A stretch of 64,000 nucleotides of DNA. It comes from Acidobacteriota bacterium. Its GTDB lineage: Bacteria; Acidobacteriota; Vicinamibacteria; Vicinamibacterales; UBA8438. The stretch covers positions 27,354-91,353 of the forward strand of contig VXME01000058.1 of NCBI GenBank assembly GCA_009861545.1. Direction: 5' to 3'. Of this stretch, positions 16,672-26,200 are shown piece after piece. A program made the position numbers and the translations under genes. Position 1 is the stretch's first letter. Every line of letters starts with the position of its first letter. The notes beneath the pieces were generated by a model. That model was given only the letters and a program-made list of their open reading frames with translations, ran no database searches and had not been told where the DNA came from.

Positions 16672-17439
16672 CTACCTGCCCGGAAACTGGAGGAGGTTCC
16701 GGACCTCCTCCGACTCGAACGCCTGCCGGGCGATCGACTCCAGAATGCGGCTCTCGGCCCCGCTACGGACCGACCCGACGAGCATGACCACCGCCTGGTC
16801 CACGATGATGCGGAACGGCGGGATGATGTCTCCCGTCAGCGTGTAGTGCGACAAGGTTGGGTGCCGCAACGCGCGGGCGGCGATCTCCAGCCGCAGCCGA
16901 TCGTCGCGGGCCGAAGCCGACTGCTGGGCAATCCCCATCCGGATGTCCTGCACGCCGGGGATCCTCGCCACCCGCTCGAACAGCTCCGCCGGTTTGTCGC
17001 GGTCCGGCGTCACGGCCCCGTTCAGGGTCACCACGCCGTCCTCCACGCCGCCGCCGACGTAGTCCCAGATGGTGATGTAGCGGTAGTTGATGATCGCCCG
17101 GCCCACCTCGCGGGCGATCTCGTTGTCGTCCTCGACCTCGGGGACTACGAGCTCGCTGGCGACGGTCTCCACCTGGGGGAACGCCAGCGTGCGGTTGATC
17201 GCCTCGGTCTTGTCCCACAGCGTCGGCACGCTGCCGGCAAGCGTCGCCTCGGTGTCGTCAACGGTAACAGTCACGTCCTCCAGGTCGAGGCCATCGCGAA
17301 GCATCTCCGCCACGGCGGCCGCGACCGTCGGCCGGGACTGCGCCGCGCCGGTGGCCGCCTGCACCTCAAGGGAACCCAGCGTGAACAGGCCGGCCACGGC
17401 GAGAATGGTTGCCAGCGATCCGCGCGTTGGAGCATTCAT
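16672..17439 (-). CDS. Periplasmic BON-domain protein
   Basis: 255 residues with a signal peptide (cleavage near VQAAT). Three successive BON-like modules are visible: DVTVTVDDTEATLAGSV, GGVEDGVVTLNGAVT and RIIVDQAVVMLVGSV, each giving the alpha-beta pattern with the conserved 'L.G.V'. BON proteins bind phospholipid or the envelope and are often stress-induced. The ATG at 17439 is preceded by an excellent GGGGAGGTGATC ribosome site; a GTG two codons upstream is less likely. Converges on the TPR gene with a 26-bp gap. Confidence 0.85.
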   Translation of the reverse strand: MNAPTRGSLATILAVAGLFTLGSLEVQAATGAAQSRPTVAAAVAEMLRDGLDLEDVTVTVDDTEATLAGSVPTLWDKTEAINRTLAFPQVETVASELVVPEVEDDNEIAREVGRAIINYRYITIWDYVGGGVEDGVVTLNGAVTPDRDKPAELFERVARIPGVQDIRMGIAQQSASARDDRLRLEIAARALRHPTLSHYTLTGDIIPPFRIIVDQAVVMLVGSVRSGAESRILESIARQAFESEEVRNLLQFPGR

Positions 17440-17597
17440 GATCACCTCCCCTCCATCCTACTCCCATCGCGCACGTACTGGACCCGCCGCCGGGACGGCG
17501 AACAGACGCATGCCGCTATTCTCGCGGCGCCCGACTACCAGTGACGGGCAAAGACGGGGTAGCATGGTCCGTAGCTCGAAAAGGAGGTTGGATACCC

Positions 17598-18932
17598 ATG
17601 CGCCATCTTCCAGTGGTTTCGCCGATGTGCATACGTGCCGGACTGGCGATCTGCGGCTTCGCCCTTGCGGCGGGAGTCGCGTCCGAGACGCCGGCCCAGA
17701 CCACCGAGGCTCCGTCGCCTCAGCAACCGGGGACCACCTTCCGGTCCGGGGTAACGCTGATTCGCACGGACGTCATCGTCCGCGACGCCAACGGGGCGTT
17801 CGTCCCCGATCTGACGGAGGCCGACTTCCGGATCGTAGAGGACGGGGTGCCGCAAGAAGTGGCCTCACTGATACTGGTGCACGGCGGCCGGGTCTTCAAC
17901 CAGCTCGTGCCGCCGCCCCCCGTGCACGAGGGCATCATCCTCCCGGAGCAACGCGTCGACAGCCAGATTCCAGGACGGATCATCGTCTTCTTCGTCGACG
18001 CGATGCACCTGGAGCCGGAGGTCACCCCCCGGGTCCGCCACTTCGTCAAGGAGGTGGCCGACACCCTGGTGCACGACGGCGACCTGGTGGGGCTGATTTC
18101 CAACGGCCCGGGCGGAAAGGCGGTCGATCTCACCTACGACCTGGGCCACGTGAAGTCGGCGGTGGACGGGATCGTCGGAACCGGCATGACGCCGCGCGAC
18201 CTCATCGAGAACACGCAGGAGGGACCCGACGGCCCCGGCGAGCTCCGCTGGCGCGCGCACCGCGCGTTCATGGCGGTGAACGGCGTCCTGGAAGGGCTGG
18301 CGGGAATTCAGGACCGGCGCAAGGTCATCATCTACATCAGCACCGGATACGACCTGAATCCCTTCGCCCTGCAGCGGCTGGTGCGCACCTCCATGCGCGA
18401 CGAGCTCCTGCGCGAGCGGCCACTCGACCTGGCCGGCGGCGGCGCCGGCACCGACCCGCGCATCCTGATGAGTCCGCTCAACCGCGTCGAGCGCCAGGGA
18501 GTCGTGTTCGCCGACAGCGAGCTCATCAGCGAGCTGGCCGAGCTGAGCGACACGGCCACCCGCGCCAACACGACGCTGTACACCATGGACCCGCGGGGAC
18601 TCATCTCCAGTCCCGACATCGACTACAACGTGCCGATCGAGGCTTGGCGCGAGTACATGATGGCGGCCCGCTCCAGCCTGCGCACACTGGCAGAGCTCAC
18701 CGGCGGCATCTCCATCGTCAACACGAACAACTTCTCCGAGCTTCTGCAGCAAATCGACGCGGAGACGAGCGACTACTACGTCGTCGGCTACTACACCAGC
18801 AACCCCGACCCCACCCACCGGCGACGCGCGCTACGCGTGAGCGTCGCCCGCGACGGCCTCCACGTACAGGCGCGCGATTCGTATACGCTCGCCCGGACGG
18901 GCGAGCCCGTTGAGCTGCCGGGAGGGCCCTGA
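17598..18932 (+). CDS. VWFA-related acidobacterial domain protein, secreted
   Basis: 444 residues. Signal peptide (cleavage near TPAQT), then a segment characteristic of the acidobacterial VWFA-related family: VTLIRTDVIVRDANGAFVPDL and ADFRIVEDGVPQEV, then the integrin-like domain (IIVFFVDAMHLE, with the metal site degenerate: F-V-D-A-M rather than D-x-S-x-S), RRKVIIYISTGYD, and the C-terminal DYYVVGYYTSN. Probably periplasmic or surface-attached; the ligand is unknown. Ribosome site AAGGAGGTTGGATACCC sits in front of the ATG at 17598. A second, shorter family member lies at 47279-48220. Confidence 0.88.
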   Translation: MRHLPVVSPMCIRAGLAICGFALAAGVASETPAQTTEAPSPQQPGTTFRSGVTLIRTDVIVRDANGAFVPDLTEADFRIVEDGVPQEVASLILVHGGRVFNQLVPPPPVHEGIILPEQRVDSQIPGRIIVFFVDAMHLEPEVTPRVRHFVKEVADTLVHDGDLVGLISNGPGGKAVDLTYDLGHVKSAVDGIVGTGMTPRDLIENTQEGPDGPGELRWRAHRAFMAVNGVLEGLAGIQDRRKVIIYISTGYDLNPFALQRLVRTSMRDELLRERPLDLAGGGAGTDPRILMSPLNRVERQGVVFADSELISELAELSDTATRANTTLYTMDPRGLISSPDIDYNVPIEAWREYMMAARSSLRTLAELTGGISIVNTNNFSELLQQIDAETSDYYVVGYYTSNPDPTHRRRALRVSVARDGLHVQARDSYTLARTGEPVELPGGP

Positions 18933-18984
18933 GGCGCGGTCAGCAGGGGCGGCTGGACTCAGCGCGCACCGTTATGGCTCAACC

Positions 18985-19021
18985 GTGACGCTGGTGGCGG
19001 TGCGCTCGCCGCCAGCGTCAC
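18985..19021 (+). terminator. Strong hairpin downstream of the VWFA gene
   Basis: A 15-bp stem (18985-18999 with 19007-19021, one G-U pair) around a 7-base loop begins 52 bp after the VWFA stop codon. No T-run follows, so it may act as a Rho-independent-like or transcript-stabilising structure rather than a canonical terminator. Confidence 0.5.
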
Positions 19022-19096
19022 TGCTGCCGGCGCATGCCGGCGGGTGGCGTGTCGCCGCTCTGACCGCCGAGGTTGATCTCGATCACCCGCACGCGT

Positions 19097-19334
19097 TCAT
19101 CCCACCCGCCGGATCTCCATCCGAATAGCGTCGAGTTCCGCTCGCATCGTGCCGTGTTCCGCCCGCATGTCGGCCCGGTATCCTGTCATGCTCCGCCCGC
19201 ATGTCCAGACGGAGCTCTCGGATTGCAGCCTGGATGTCGTCGATGCGGGCGTTCGTGGAACACGACCCGCCGACAATCGAAACCGCGACGGCTGCGCCGG
19301 TCGCCATGACGGTCAGCCGATCCGCAAGGGTCAT
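19097..19334 (-). pseudogene. Small membrane coiled-coil protein, apparently frameshifted
   Basis: From an ATG at 19334 the frame gives an N-terminal membrane segment (RLTVMATGAAVAVSIVGG) and the start of a coiled coil (RIDDIQAAIRELRLDMRAEHDR), then turns into low-quality sequence ending at 19083. In a neighbouring frame the DNA continues the coiled coil with DMRAEHGTMRAELDAIRMEIRRVG and a stop at 19097. A single-base indel around 19165-19190 would join them. Architecture matches the intact gene at 34567-34848. It may be a decayed copy, or a sequencing error. No function known. Confidence 0.5.
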
Positions 19335-19451
19335 ACCCAACAACCCTACCACAGTTTTACACTATAGAGAACGCGTGCGTGCGACCCGACCGTCGCACTG
19401 CGCGCGTCGATACGCTGTGGACCGGCTTGGGCGGCACGCGAAACGCACCGT

Positions 19452-19492
19452 ACAAGAAAGGAGCCGGACGCCCCTCGCGGGCGCCCGGCTCC
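19452..19492 (-). terminator. Rho-independent terminator of the first TonB receptor gene
   Basis: On the minus strand, GGAGCCGG...CCGGCTCC arms (19485-19492 with 19460-19467, extended inward by a further GC stem) are followed by a T-rich run (TTTCTTGT). It starts about 30 bp after the receptor stop. A near-identical hairpin terminates the paralogous receptor. Confidence 0.8.
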
Positions 19493-19524
19493 ACGTGACC
19501 TCGGTCAGTCTCTAGACGCGCTGC

Positions 19525-22500
19525 CTAGAAGCCGTACCGAATCCCGAAGTTCGCCTGACGCGGGATACCACCAGAGCGCAGCGACGTGTAGTTCAGGAAG
19601 TTGCCGCTGTCGTAGTTCCCGGTCGGGTTGTTGAAGTTCGGGCGGTTGAAGAGGTTGATGATGTCGAAGTAGATGTCGAGCGTGTCCCCCTCCGCCGGGC
19701 GGGCCCGCCACCCGAACCGCAGGTCCAGGTTGATGAAGTCCGCCGCTCGCGCGCCGCCCTGGCGGCCGTTGTGTTCCACCGTGATCGGGTTCCGGTGCGT
19801 GCGATCGGGGAATATGGCCGTGGGGTTGTAGGACCCGGCGGGAAGCGGATCCCAGTTGGTCCCGTTCCTGTCCAGGTCGACCCGGGCGTTGTAGACGGTG
19901 AACGGGTTCTTGCTCATGTAGCGGAAGATGGGGCTCAGGGTGATCCCACCCGGCAGCTCCGTGCGCCCGCTCAGCGTCAGGATGTGCAGGCGGTCCTGCT
20001 CGGCCGGCTGCCAGTTCCGGTCCATGTGCAGGTTGCCGAGGACCTGGGTCTGGACGCCGTTGAGGCTGACGCCGTTGGTGCCGTACTGCTCGAAGGTATC
20101 GCCGCGCGAGTGGCCCAGCGCGTACGAGAGCCGCATGCCCCAGCGGTCCGAGTAGCGCTTCTCCACCGAGACGTTCAGGCCGTCATAGGCCGACAGCCCG
20201 ACGCTCTCGATCGACAGCAGCCGCCCCTGCCAGACGCCAATCGGCAGGCCGGCCGGACCGAGGCCCGTCGCCGGATCCACCTTCGCGCACTCCATGGCGA
20301 GCAGGGCGGGATTGCTGTAGAGGCCGGCGGTCGCCGCCCCTGCCGCACAGCTCGGGAACGAGTTCAGCCCCCCGATGCCCGGCGAGCCGTTCTCGGGCCG
20401 GTCGTAGACCCCGCCCCGCTCCGTCCCGTACCACGCATCGTACCACGTGAGCGGGTCGCTGCTGTCGGTGCCGGAGCGCAACGGCGCCACGTAGTTGATG
20501 CGGTTGAGCAGTCCAGAGCCCCGGATGTTGACGTAGTCGACCCCGACCGACAGCGTCGGCATCAGCTCGCGCTCGAAACCCAGCGTGAGCTGCTTGAACA
20601 ACGGCTGCTGGCGGCGGTAGTTGTCGATGTAGACGTTCGACTCGTTGAAGCGGTCCGTGGTGCCCGGGGGGTAGACCGAATTCACGAAGTCATGATTCAC
20701 CAGTGGGCAGTGCGACGCGCCGTCGCGGATGGTCGCCGGCCCGCACTCCCCGGCCGCCGCCGAGCCGATGCGCAGGGCCTGCTGCAGCTCGGGGTCCTGG
20801 ATCGGCATGCCGTTCCGCGGCCCGGGATCCTCCTGTCCGCCCTGCTCGCCCCCACCGCGGGGGAACGAGGCGACGAAGGAGTTGTTGATGACCGGATCCT
20901 GCAGGACGTTGTCGAGCCCGCTGAAGAGCGTCCGGTCATAGAAATACCCGTAGCCCGCCCGCAGAACGGAACGGCCGTCGCCCGTCACGTCGTAGGCGAC
21001 CGAGAGCCGGGGCGAGACGTTGTTCCAGTCGCGCGGATCCGTCCCGGGCACCATCAGCGGGTTGTCGGTCCGTGCGGCGCTGATCATCTCGGCGTCCCAC
21101 CGCACCCCGAGCCCCAGCGTCCAGCGCTCGTTCAGCGTCCACTTGTCCTGGAAGAACGTCTCCCACGTGTTGATGGGGTAGGCGAACTGGTTGCCGGTGG
21201 GCGCGCCGACGCGAATCTGGAGCCGTTCGGGGTAGGTCGAGTAGTCGTTGATGTCGAACGGCATGTCGGTATTGAAGTGGAACGCGCCGCCCAGGAAGTT
21301 CTCGCGGAAGTCGTCGATGAACGACCGGTGGAACGTGCCGCCGAACTTGAAGTCGTGATCGCCCATCTTGTCGGGGACGAACCACGAGGTGGTGTTGTTG
21401 TACTGCCACTGCGAGTCGATGCGGCCGCCGGCCCACGGCGCGATATTGTCCCAGAAACTGCTCATTCTGTAGCCGGGCGCCAGGTTCCGCATCTGCCCGT
21501 CGCGGGTCACGTGCCCGTTCAGGTCGTACCATGCCGGAGAGGCCCCCGCGGCGTTCTCGTAGCTGCGGGTGATCCGCACCGTGTTGACGACGTTGTTGCC
21601 GATGACGCTGGTGTAGCTCCCGACCCAGATCATCTCGTCGTCTTCCTGGTTGTGCCCCGAGGTCAGCGTCCGGTTGCCGTAGCGGTCGGTCTCCGGGCTG
21701 AGCTCGCGCATGAACCGCAGGGCCCACGAGTTGTTCCCGTTGATCTGGTGGTCCACCCGGTACATGGTGTTCCACGCACGCCATTTCTCCGGTACGGACC
21801 AGTCCAGATCCGGACGGCTGTTGAACTGCCGCGTCCTGGCCGGGTTGGTCAGCCGCCGCTCGAGGCTCACGAAGAAGTGCGCCCTGTCCTGCACGATCGG
21901 CCCGCCGAAGACGCCGCCGAACTCGTACTTGTTGTTCGGCGGCTTCTCTACGCTCGAGTCTTCCTGGAACAACTGGTTGTTGAAGTAGTCGCGCGCCGTC
22001 ATGCCGGTGCTGGTGCTGTAGCTGAAGCCGGCTCCGGACCACTGGTTCGTCCCCCGCTTGGTCACCGCGTTGATGACGGCGCCGGACGAGCGGCCGAACT
22101 CGGCGTCGAACTGTCCGCTGACGACCTGGAACTCCTGCACAGATTCGATCGCCACCTTGACTTGGCTGCCGCCCGCGCCGCCGCCGGTGGAGTCGTTGTT
22201 GTACCCCCCGTCGACGTTCAGCGAGCTGGCCGCGGCGGTCTGCCCGTTGGCGATGATCCCGTCGTTGCCCTGCGAGCTCGACGGCAGGAACTGGATGCCC
22301 GGCAGTAGCGAGATCGCGGCGAACGCGCTGCGGTTGACCAGCGGCATCTCCACCAACTCGGCGTTGTCGAGCGTGCCGCCCACCTCGGCCGAGGTGAGGT
22401 CGACCAGCGGGGCCTGCCCGGAGACGGTCACCGTCTCCTCGAGGGCGCCCACGCCGAGGATGATGTCGAGCGGGACGGTCGCCCCGACCCGCAGCTCGTA

Positions 22501-22782
22501 GCCGGTCGTCTGGAACGTGCTGAAACCGGGCAGCGCGGCGGTGACCGTGAAGACCCCCGGCAGCAACTGCGCCGCGAAGTAGCTTCCGTCACCGCCGGTG
22601 ATGACTTCGCGGAAGGTCCCGTCCGCCTCGTTCTGGATGAAGACGGTCACCCCCGGAAGCGCGCCTCCCGTCTCGTCGGTGACCGTCCCTCGAAGCTCCG
22701 TCCGACCCACCTGTGCCAGGGCCGGCGCCGCCGCCGCGCCCACGAGCGCGCCGACGATCAGGAATGTCGTAAGCCTTCGCAC
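19525..22782 (-). CDS. TonB-dependent receptor with carboxypeptidase-regulatory N-terminus (paralog 1)
   Basis: 1085 residues. Signal peptide (cleavage near ALAQ), carboxypeptidase regulatory-like/Cna-B domain (about 25-110; RGTVTDETGGALPGVTV), plug domain (about 115-250; LEETVTVSGQAPLVDL, SVQEFQVVSGQFDAEFGRSSGAVINAVTKRGTN), then an oar-like beta barrel ending in the C-terminal aromatic signature NFGIRYGF. It would be an outer-membrane importer of large organic ligands, or an Oar-type adhesin; the substrate is unknown and no TonB box is obvious. GTG start at 22782 with AGAAGGAGGATGGAATA upstream. It is a tandem paralog of the gene at 23217-26450. Confidence 0.92.
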   Translation of the reverse strand: MRRLTTFLIVGALVGAAAAPALAQVGRTELRGTVTDETGGALPGVTVFIQNEADGTFREVITGGDGSYFAAQLLPGVFTVTAALPGFSTFQTTGYELRVGATVPLDIILGVGALEETVTVSGQAPLVDLTSAEVGGTLDNAELVEMPLVNRSAFAAISLLPGIQFLPSSSQGNDGIIANGQTAAASSLNVDGGYNNDSTGGGAGGSQVKVAIESVQEFQVVSGQFDAEFGRSSGAVINAVTKRGTNQWSGAGFSYSTSTGMTARDYFNNQLFQEDSSVEKPPNNKYEFGGVFGGPIVQDRAHFFVSLERRLTNPARTRQFNSRPDLDWSVPEKWRAWNTMYRVDHQINGNNSWALRFMRELSPETDRYGNRTLTSGHNQEDDEMIWVGSYTSVIGNNVVNTVRITRSYENAAGASPAWYDLNGHVTRDGQMRNLAPGYRMSSFWDNIAPWAGGRIDSQWQYNNTTSWFVPDKMGDHDFKFGGTFHRSFIDDFRENFLGGAFHFNTDMPFDINDYSTYPERLQIRVGAPTGNQFAYPINTWETFFQDKWTLNERWTLGLGVRWDAEMISAARTDNPLMVPGTDPRDWNNVSPRLSVAYDVTGDGRSVLRAGYGYFYDRTLFSGLDNVLQDPVINNSFVASFPRGGGEQGGQEDPGPRNGMPIQDPELQQALRIGSAAAGECGPATIRDGASHCPLVNHDFVNSVYPPGTTDRFNESNVYIDNYRRQQPLFKQLTLGFERELMPTLSVGVDYVNIRGSGLLNRINYVAPLRSGTDSSDPLTWYDAWYGTERGGVYDRPENGSPGIGGLNSFPSCAAGAATAGLYSNPALLAMECAKVDPATGLGPAGLPIGVWQGRLLSIESVGLSAYDGLNVSVEKRYSDRWGMRLSYALGHSRGDTFEQYGTNGVSLNGVQTQVLGNLHMDRNWQPAEQDRLHILTLSGRTELPGGITLSPIFRYMSKNPFTVYNARVDLDRNGTNWDPLPAGSYNPTAIFPDRTHRNPITVEHNGRQGGARAADFINLDLRFGWRARPAEGDTLDIYFDIINLFNRPNFNNPTGNYDSGNFLNYTSLRSGGIPRQANFGIRYGF
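22388..22605. repeat. 218-bp block identical to 26056-26273
   Basis: By direct reading, 22388-22605 and 26056-26273 match base for base, with single mismatches at each end (22387 and 22606) and high identity beyond. The block encodes the regulatory-domain/plug junction of both tandem TonB receptors. The rest of the two genes diverges at many positions, including synonymous ones, which suggests gene conversion. Confidence 0.8.
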
Positions 22783-22925
22783 TATTCCATCCTCCTTCTA
22801 AAACCGAAACGAACGATCAGCGGTTTTTTCGGATTGACGCAGGCGGCCACGTTGCCGACTGCCCGTGCTTCCCGGCTCTACCTGTCTCACTGCCCTCCTT
22901 GATAACACTCAACCCGCGAAATCGC

Positions 22926-22955
22926 ACCCTAGCGCAGACGCGCGTCGGTTGGCAA
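22926..22955 (-). promoter_or_regulatory. Sigma70-like promoter of TonB receptor paralog 1
   Basis: On the minus strand, TTGCCA (22955-22950) and TAGGGT (22931-22926) lie 18 bases apart, about 145 bases upstream of the GTG start. The surrounding 40 bases (GCGTCTGCGCTA...GCGATTTCGC) are nearly the same as those upstream of paralog 2, where spacing is 17. Conservation between paralogs supports function. Confidence 0.6.
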
Positions 22956-23089
22956 GTCCGTTTCGCCCCCGCGCGCCCCTGGTGCGCTCTGATTGCATAC
23001 TCCGGGCCATCTCGTCAGCGACGCTGCGGAGCCCGGCAACGCCCGCCAATGTTCGCGTCGCGTGACAGATCGCCACGCCCTCGCCACGG

Positions 23090-23125
23090 CGGGATCCCGA
23101 TTCCTGGATCCGGGATCCCGGATCC
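23090..23125. repeat. Nested GGATCC palindromes in the receptor intergenic region
   Basis: A perfect 20-bp palindrome occupies 23106-23125 (GGATCC-GGGATCCC-GGATCC), and its 10-bp core CGGGATCCCG also occurs at 23090-23099. It sits 20 bp before the terminator of paralog 2 and could be an extragenic palindromic element or a protein-binding site. The rest of 22783-23216 holds the promoter and terminator given here and no gene. Confidence 0.5.
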
Positions 23126-23144
23126 TCGCCGGCCCGGGAGGCGT

Positions 23145-23184
23145 ACAGAAGGGGAGCCGGACGCCCTCGGGGGCGCCCGGCTCC
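23145..23184 (-). terminator. Rho-independent terminator of the second TonB receptor gene
   Basis: Minus-strand hairpin with GGAGCCGG/CCGGCTCC arms (23177-23184 with 23153-23160) and GC-rich inner stem, followed by CCTTCTGT. It lies about 33 bp after the stop at 23217 and closely resembles the terminator at 19452-19492. Confidence 0.75.
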
Positions 23185-23216
23185 AAGTGACTCCGGTCAG
23201 ACTCTGTACGCGCCGC

Positions 23217-26200
23217 CTAGAAGCCGTATCGGATCCCGAAGTTCGCCTGCCGCGGGATCCCGTTGGAGCGCAGCAGCGTATGGCGTGCGAAGTTGCTGTC
23301 GTTCTGGTTCCCGTTCGCCCACGACGCGACGAAGAAGTTCGGGCGATTGAACACGTTGATGAGGTCGAAGTAGATGTCGAGCGTGTCCCCCTCCGCGGGT
23401 CGGGCCCGCCATCCGAACCGCAGGTCCATGTTCATGTAGTTGCCCTGGCGGGCGCCGCCCTGCCGGCCGTTGTGCTCCACCGTGAACGCGTTGGGGCCCT
23501 CGCCCGTGTACGTCCCCGCGGGAATCGGGTCCCAGTTGGTGCCGTTCCGGTCCAGATCCCACAGGCTGTTGTACATCGTGAACGGGTTCGCGCTCATGTA
23601 GCGGAAGATGGGGCTCAGGGTGATCCCGCCCACCAACTCTGTGCGCCCGCTCAGCGTCAGGACGTGCTTGCGGTCGTGCTCCGCCGGCTGCCAGTTCTCA
23701 TCCATGTTGAGGTCGCCGAGGACCTGGGTCTGGACGCCGTTGACGCTGATGCCGTTGGTGCCGTACTGCTCGAAAGTGTCGCCGCGCGAGTAGCCGAGCG
23801 CGTACGACAGCCGCATGCCCCAGCGGTCCGAGTAGCGCTTCTCCATCGAGAAGTTCAGGCCGTCGTAGGACGAGAACCCGGTGCTTTCGATCGACAGCAG
23901 CCGGCCCTTCGCCCAGACGCCGATCAGCAGGCCGGTCCGCGGATCGATGCCGGTCACCGGATCCGCCTTCGCGCACTCGGCTTGAATGATGGCGGGATTG
24001 CTGCTGTAGAGATGGGCATCGGCCACCGCCTGCGGACAGCTCGGGTAGAACACCGTGTCGGTCCGGTTGTAGACCCCACCTCGTTCCGGAAACACGTCGT
24101 AGTACGTGAGATCGGAGGAAGCGTCTATCGAATCGCGGAGCGGCGCCACGTAGTTGATGCGGTTGAGCAGTTGGCTGCCCCGGATGTTGACGTAGTCGAC
24201 CCCGATCGACAGCGTCGGCATCAGCTCGCGTTCGAACCCCGCCGTGAACTGGGCGAACACCGGCTGCTGCCGCCGGTAGTTGTCGATGAAGGTGTTGGCC
24301 TCGTTGAATTGAGTCGACGTGCCGGTGGGGTAGATCGTCTCTATGAAGTCGCGATTCAGCAGCACGCACTCTGCCACGCCGTCGCGCGTGGTCGCCGGCC
24401 CGCACTCCCCGGCCGCCGCCGAGCCGATGCGCATGGCTCCCGCCAGCTCGGGATCCTGGATCGGCATGCCGTTCCTCGGCCCGGGATCTTCCGCCCCGCC
24501 CTGGTCGCCGCCGCCCCGGGGGAAGGAAGCGACGAAGGAGTCGGTGATGATCGGATCCTGCAGGACGTTGTCGAGTCCGCTGAAGAGCGTCCGGTCGTAG
24601 AAGTGCCCGTAGCCCATCCGGATGACGGACCGGCCGTCGCCCGTCACGTCGTAGGCGAGCGACAACCGCGGCGAGATGTTGTTCCAGTCGCGCGGGTCGG
24701 TCCCCGGCACCATCAGCGGATTGTCCGTCCGCCGCGCGCTCAGCAGCTCCGCGTCCCACCGGACGCCGAGCCCGACCGTCCAGCGTTCGTTCAGCGTCCA
24801 TTTGTCCTGGAAGAACGCCTCGAACGTGTTGATGGGGTAGGCGAAGTTGTTGCCGCCCGGGTTGCCGACGCGAATCCGGAGCCGTTCAGGGTAGGTCGAG
24901 TAGTCGTTGCGGTCGAACGGCAGGTCGGTCGCGAAATGGAATTCACCGCCCAACCAGTGCGCGGCGAAGTCGTCGATGGCCGAGTGGTGGTAGGTGCCTC
25001 CGAACTTGAAGTCGTGATCGCCCATCATGTCGGGGACGAACCACGACGTGGTGTTGTTGTACTGCCACTGCGAGTCGTCGCGATTCCACGCCCACGGCAC
25101 GTAGTCCTGGTAGCTGTTGTAGATGTAGGCGGGCGGGAGGTTCCGCATCTGCCCGTCGCGACTGATGTTCCCGCCCAGCTCGTACCATTCGGGAGGGCCG
25201 CCGCCGCGGGCCTCGAAGACGCGGGTGACCCGCGCCGTGTTGACGACGTTGTTCCCGATGACGCTGGTGTAGCTCCCGACCCAGATGTAATCGTCTTCCT
25301 CTCTTTGGAGCGGCGAGATCACGGTGCGGGTGCCGAGCTGGTTGCGCTCCGGCTTCGACTCGTCGACGTACCGCAGGGCCCAGGAGTTGTTGCCGTTGAT
25401 CTGGTGGTCTATCCGGTACATGGCGTTCAACGCCCGCCACTCCTCGTTCGACGACCAGCTCAGATCGGGCAGGCCCGGGCCACGGGAGCCGAAGACCTGC
25501 GCCCGGGCCGGGTTGGCGACCCGCCCCTCCAGGCTCACGAAGAAGTGCGCCTTGTCCTGCACGATCGGCCCGCCGAAGACGCCGCCGAACTCGTACTTGT
25601 TGTTCGATGGCTTCTCGACGGTCGGGTCCTCGGCGAACTGCTGGGCGTTGAAGAAGTTGCGCGACGTCATGTTGGTGCTGGTGGTGTAGCTGAAGCCGGC
25701 GCCGGACCACTGGTTCGTGCCCCGCTTGGTCACCGCGTTGACGACGGCGCCGCTGGAGCGGCCGAACTCGGCGTCGAACTGGCCGCTGATGACCTGGAAC
25801 TCCTGCACCGACTCGATCGCGATCCTGACCTGGCTGCCGCGGGCGCCGCCGCTGCTGGAGCCGCTGTTCGAGCCCCCGTCGAAGTTCAGCGAGCTGGCCG
25901 CGGCGGTCTGGCCGTTGGCGATGATCGTGTCGGCGCCCTGCGAGGCCGACGGCAGGAACTGGATCCCCGGCAGCAGCGAGATCGCGGCGAACGCGCTACG
26001 GTTCTGCAGCGGCATCTCCGTCAGCTCCCCGCTGTCGAGGGTGCCGCCCACCTCTGCCGAGGTGAGGTCGACCAGCGGGGCCTGCCCGGAGACGGTCACC
26101 GTCTCCTCGAGGGCGCCCACGCCGAGGATGATGTCGAGCGGGACGGTCGCCCCGACCCGCAGCTCGTAGCCGGTCGTCTGGAACGTGCTGAAACCGGGCA

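Noticed and set aside
19771..22308. An 845-codon plus-strand frame antisense to the TonB receptor
   Set aside because: No domain, no ribosome site, and shadow-like composition opposite a full-length receptor.
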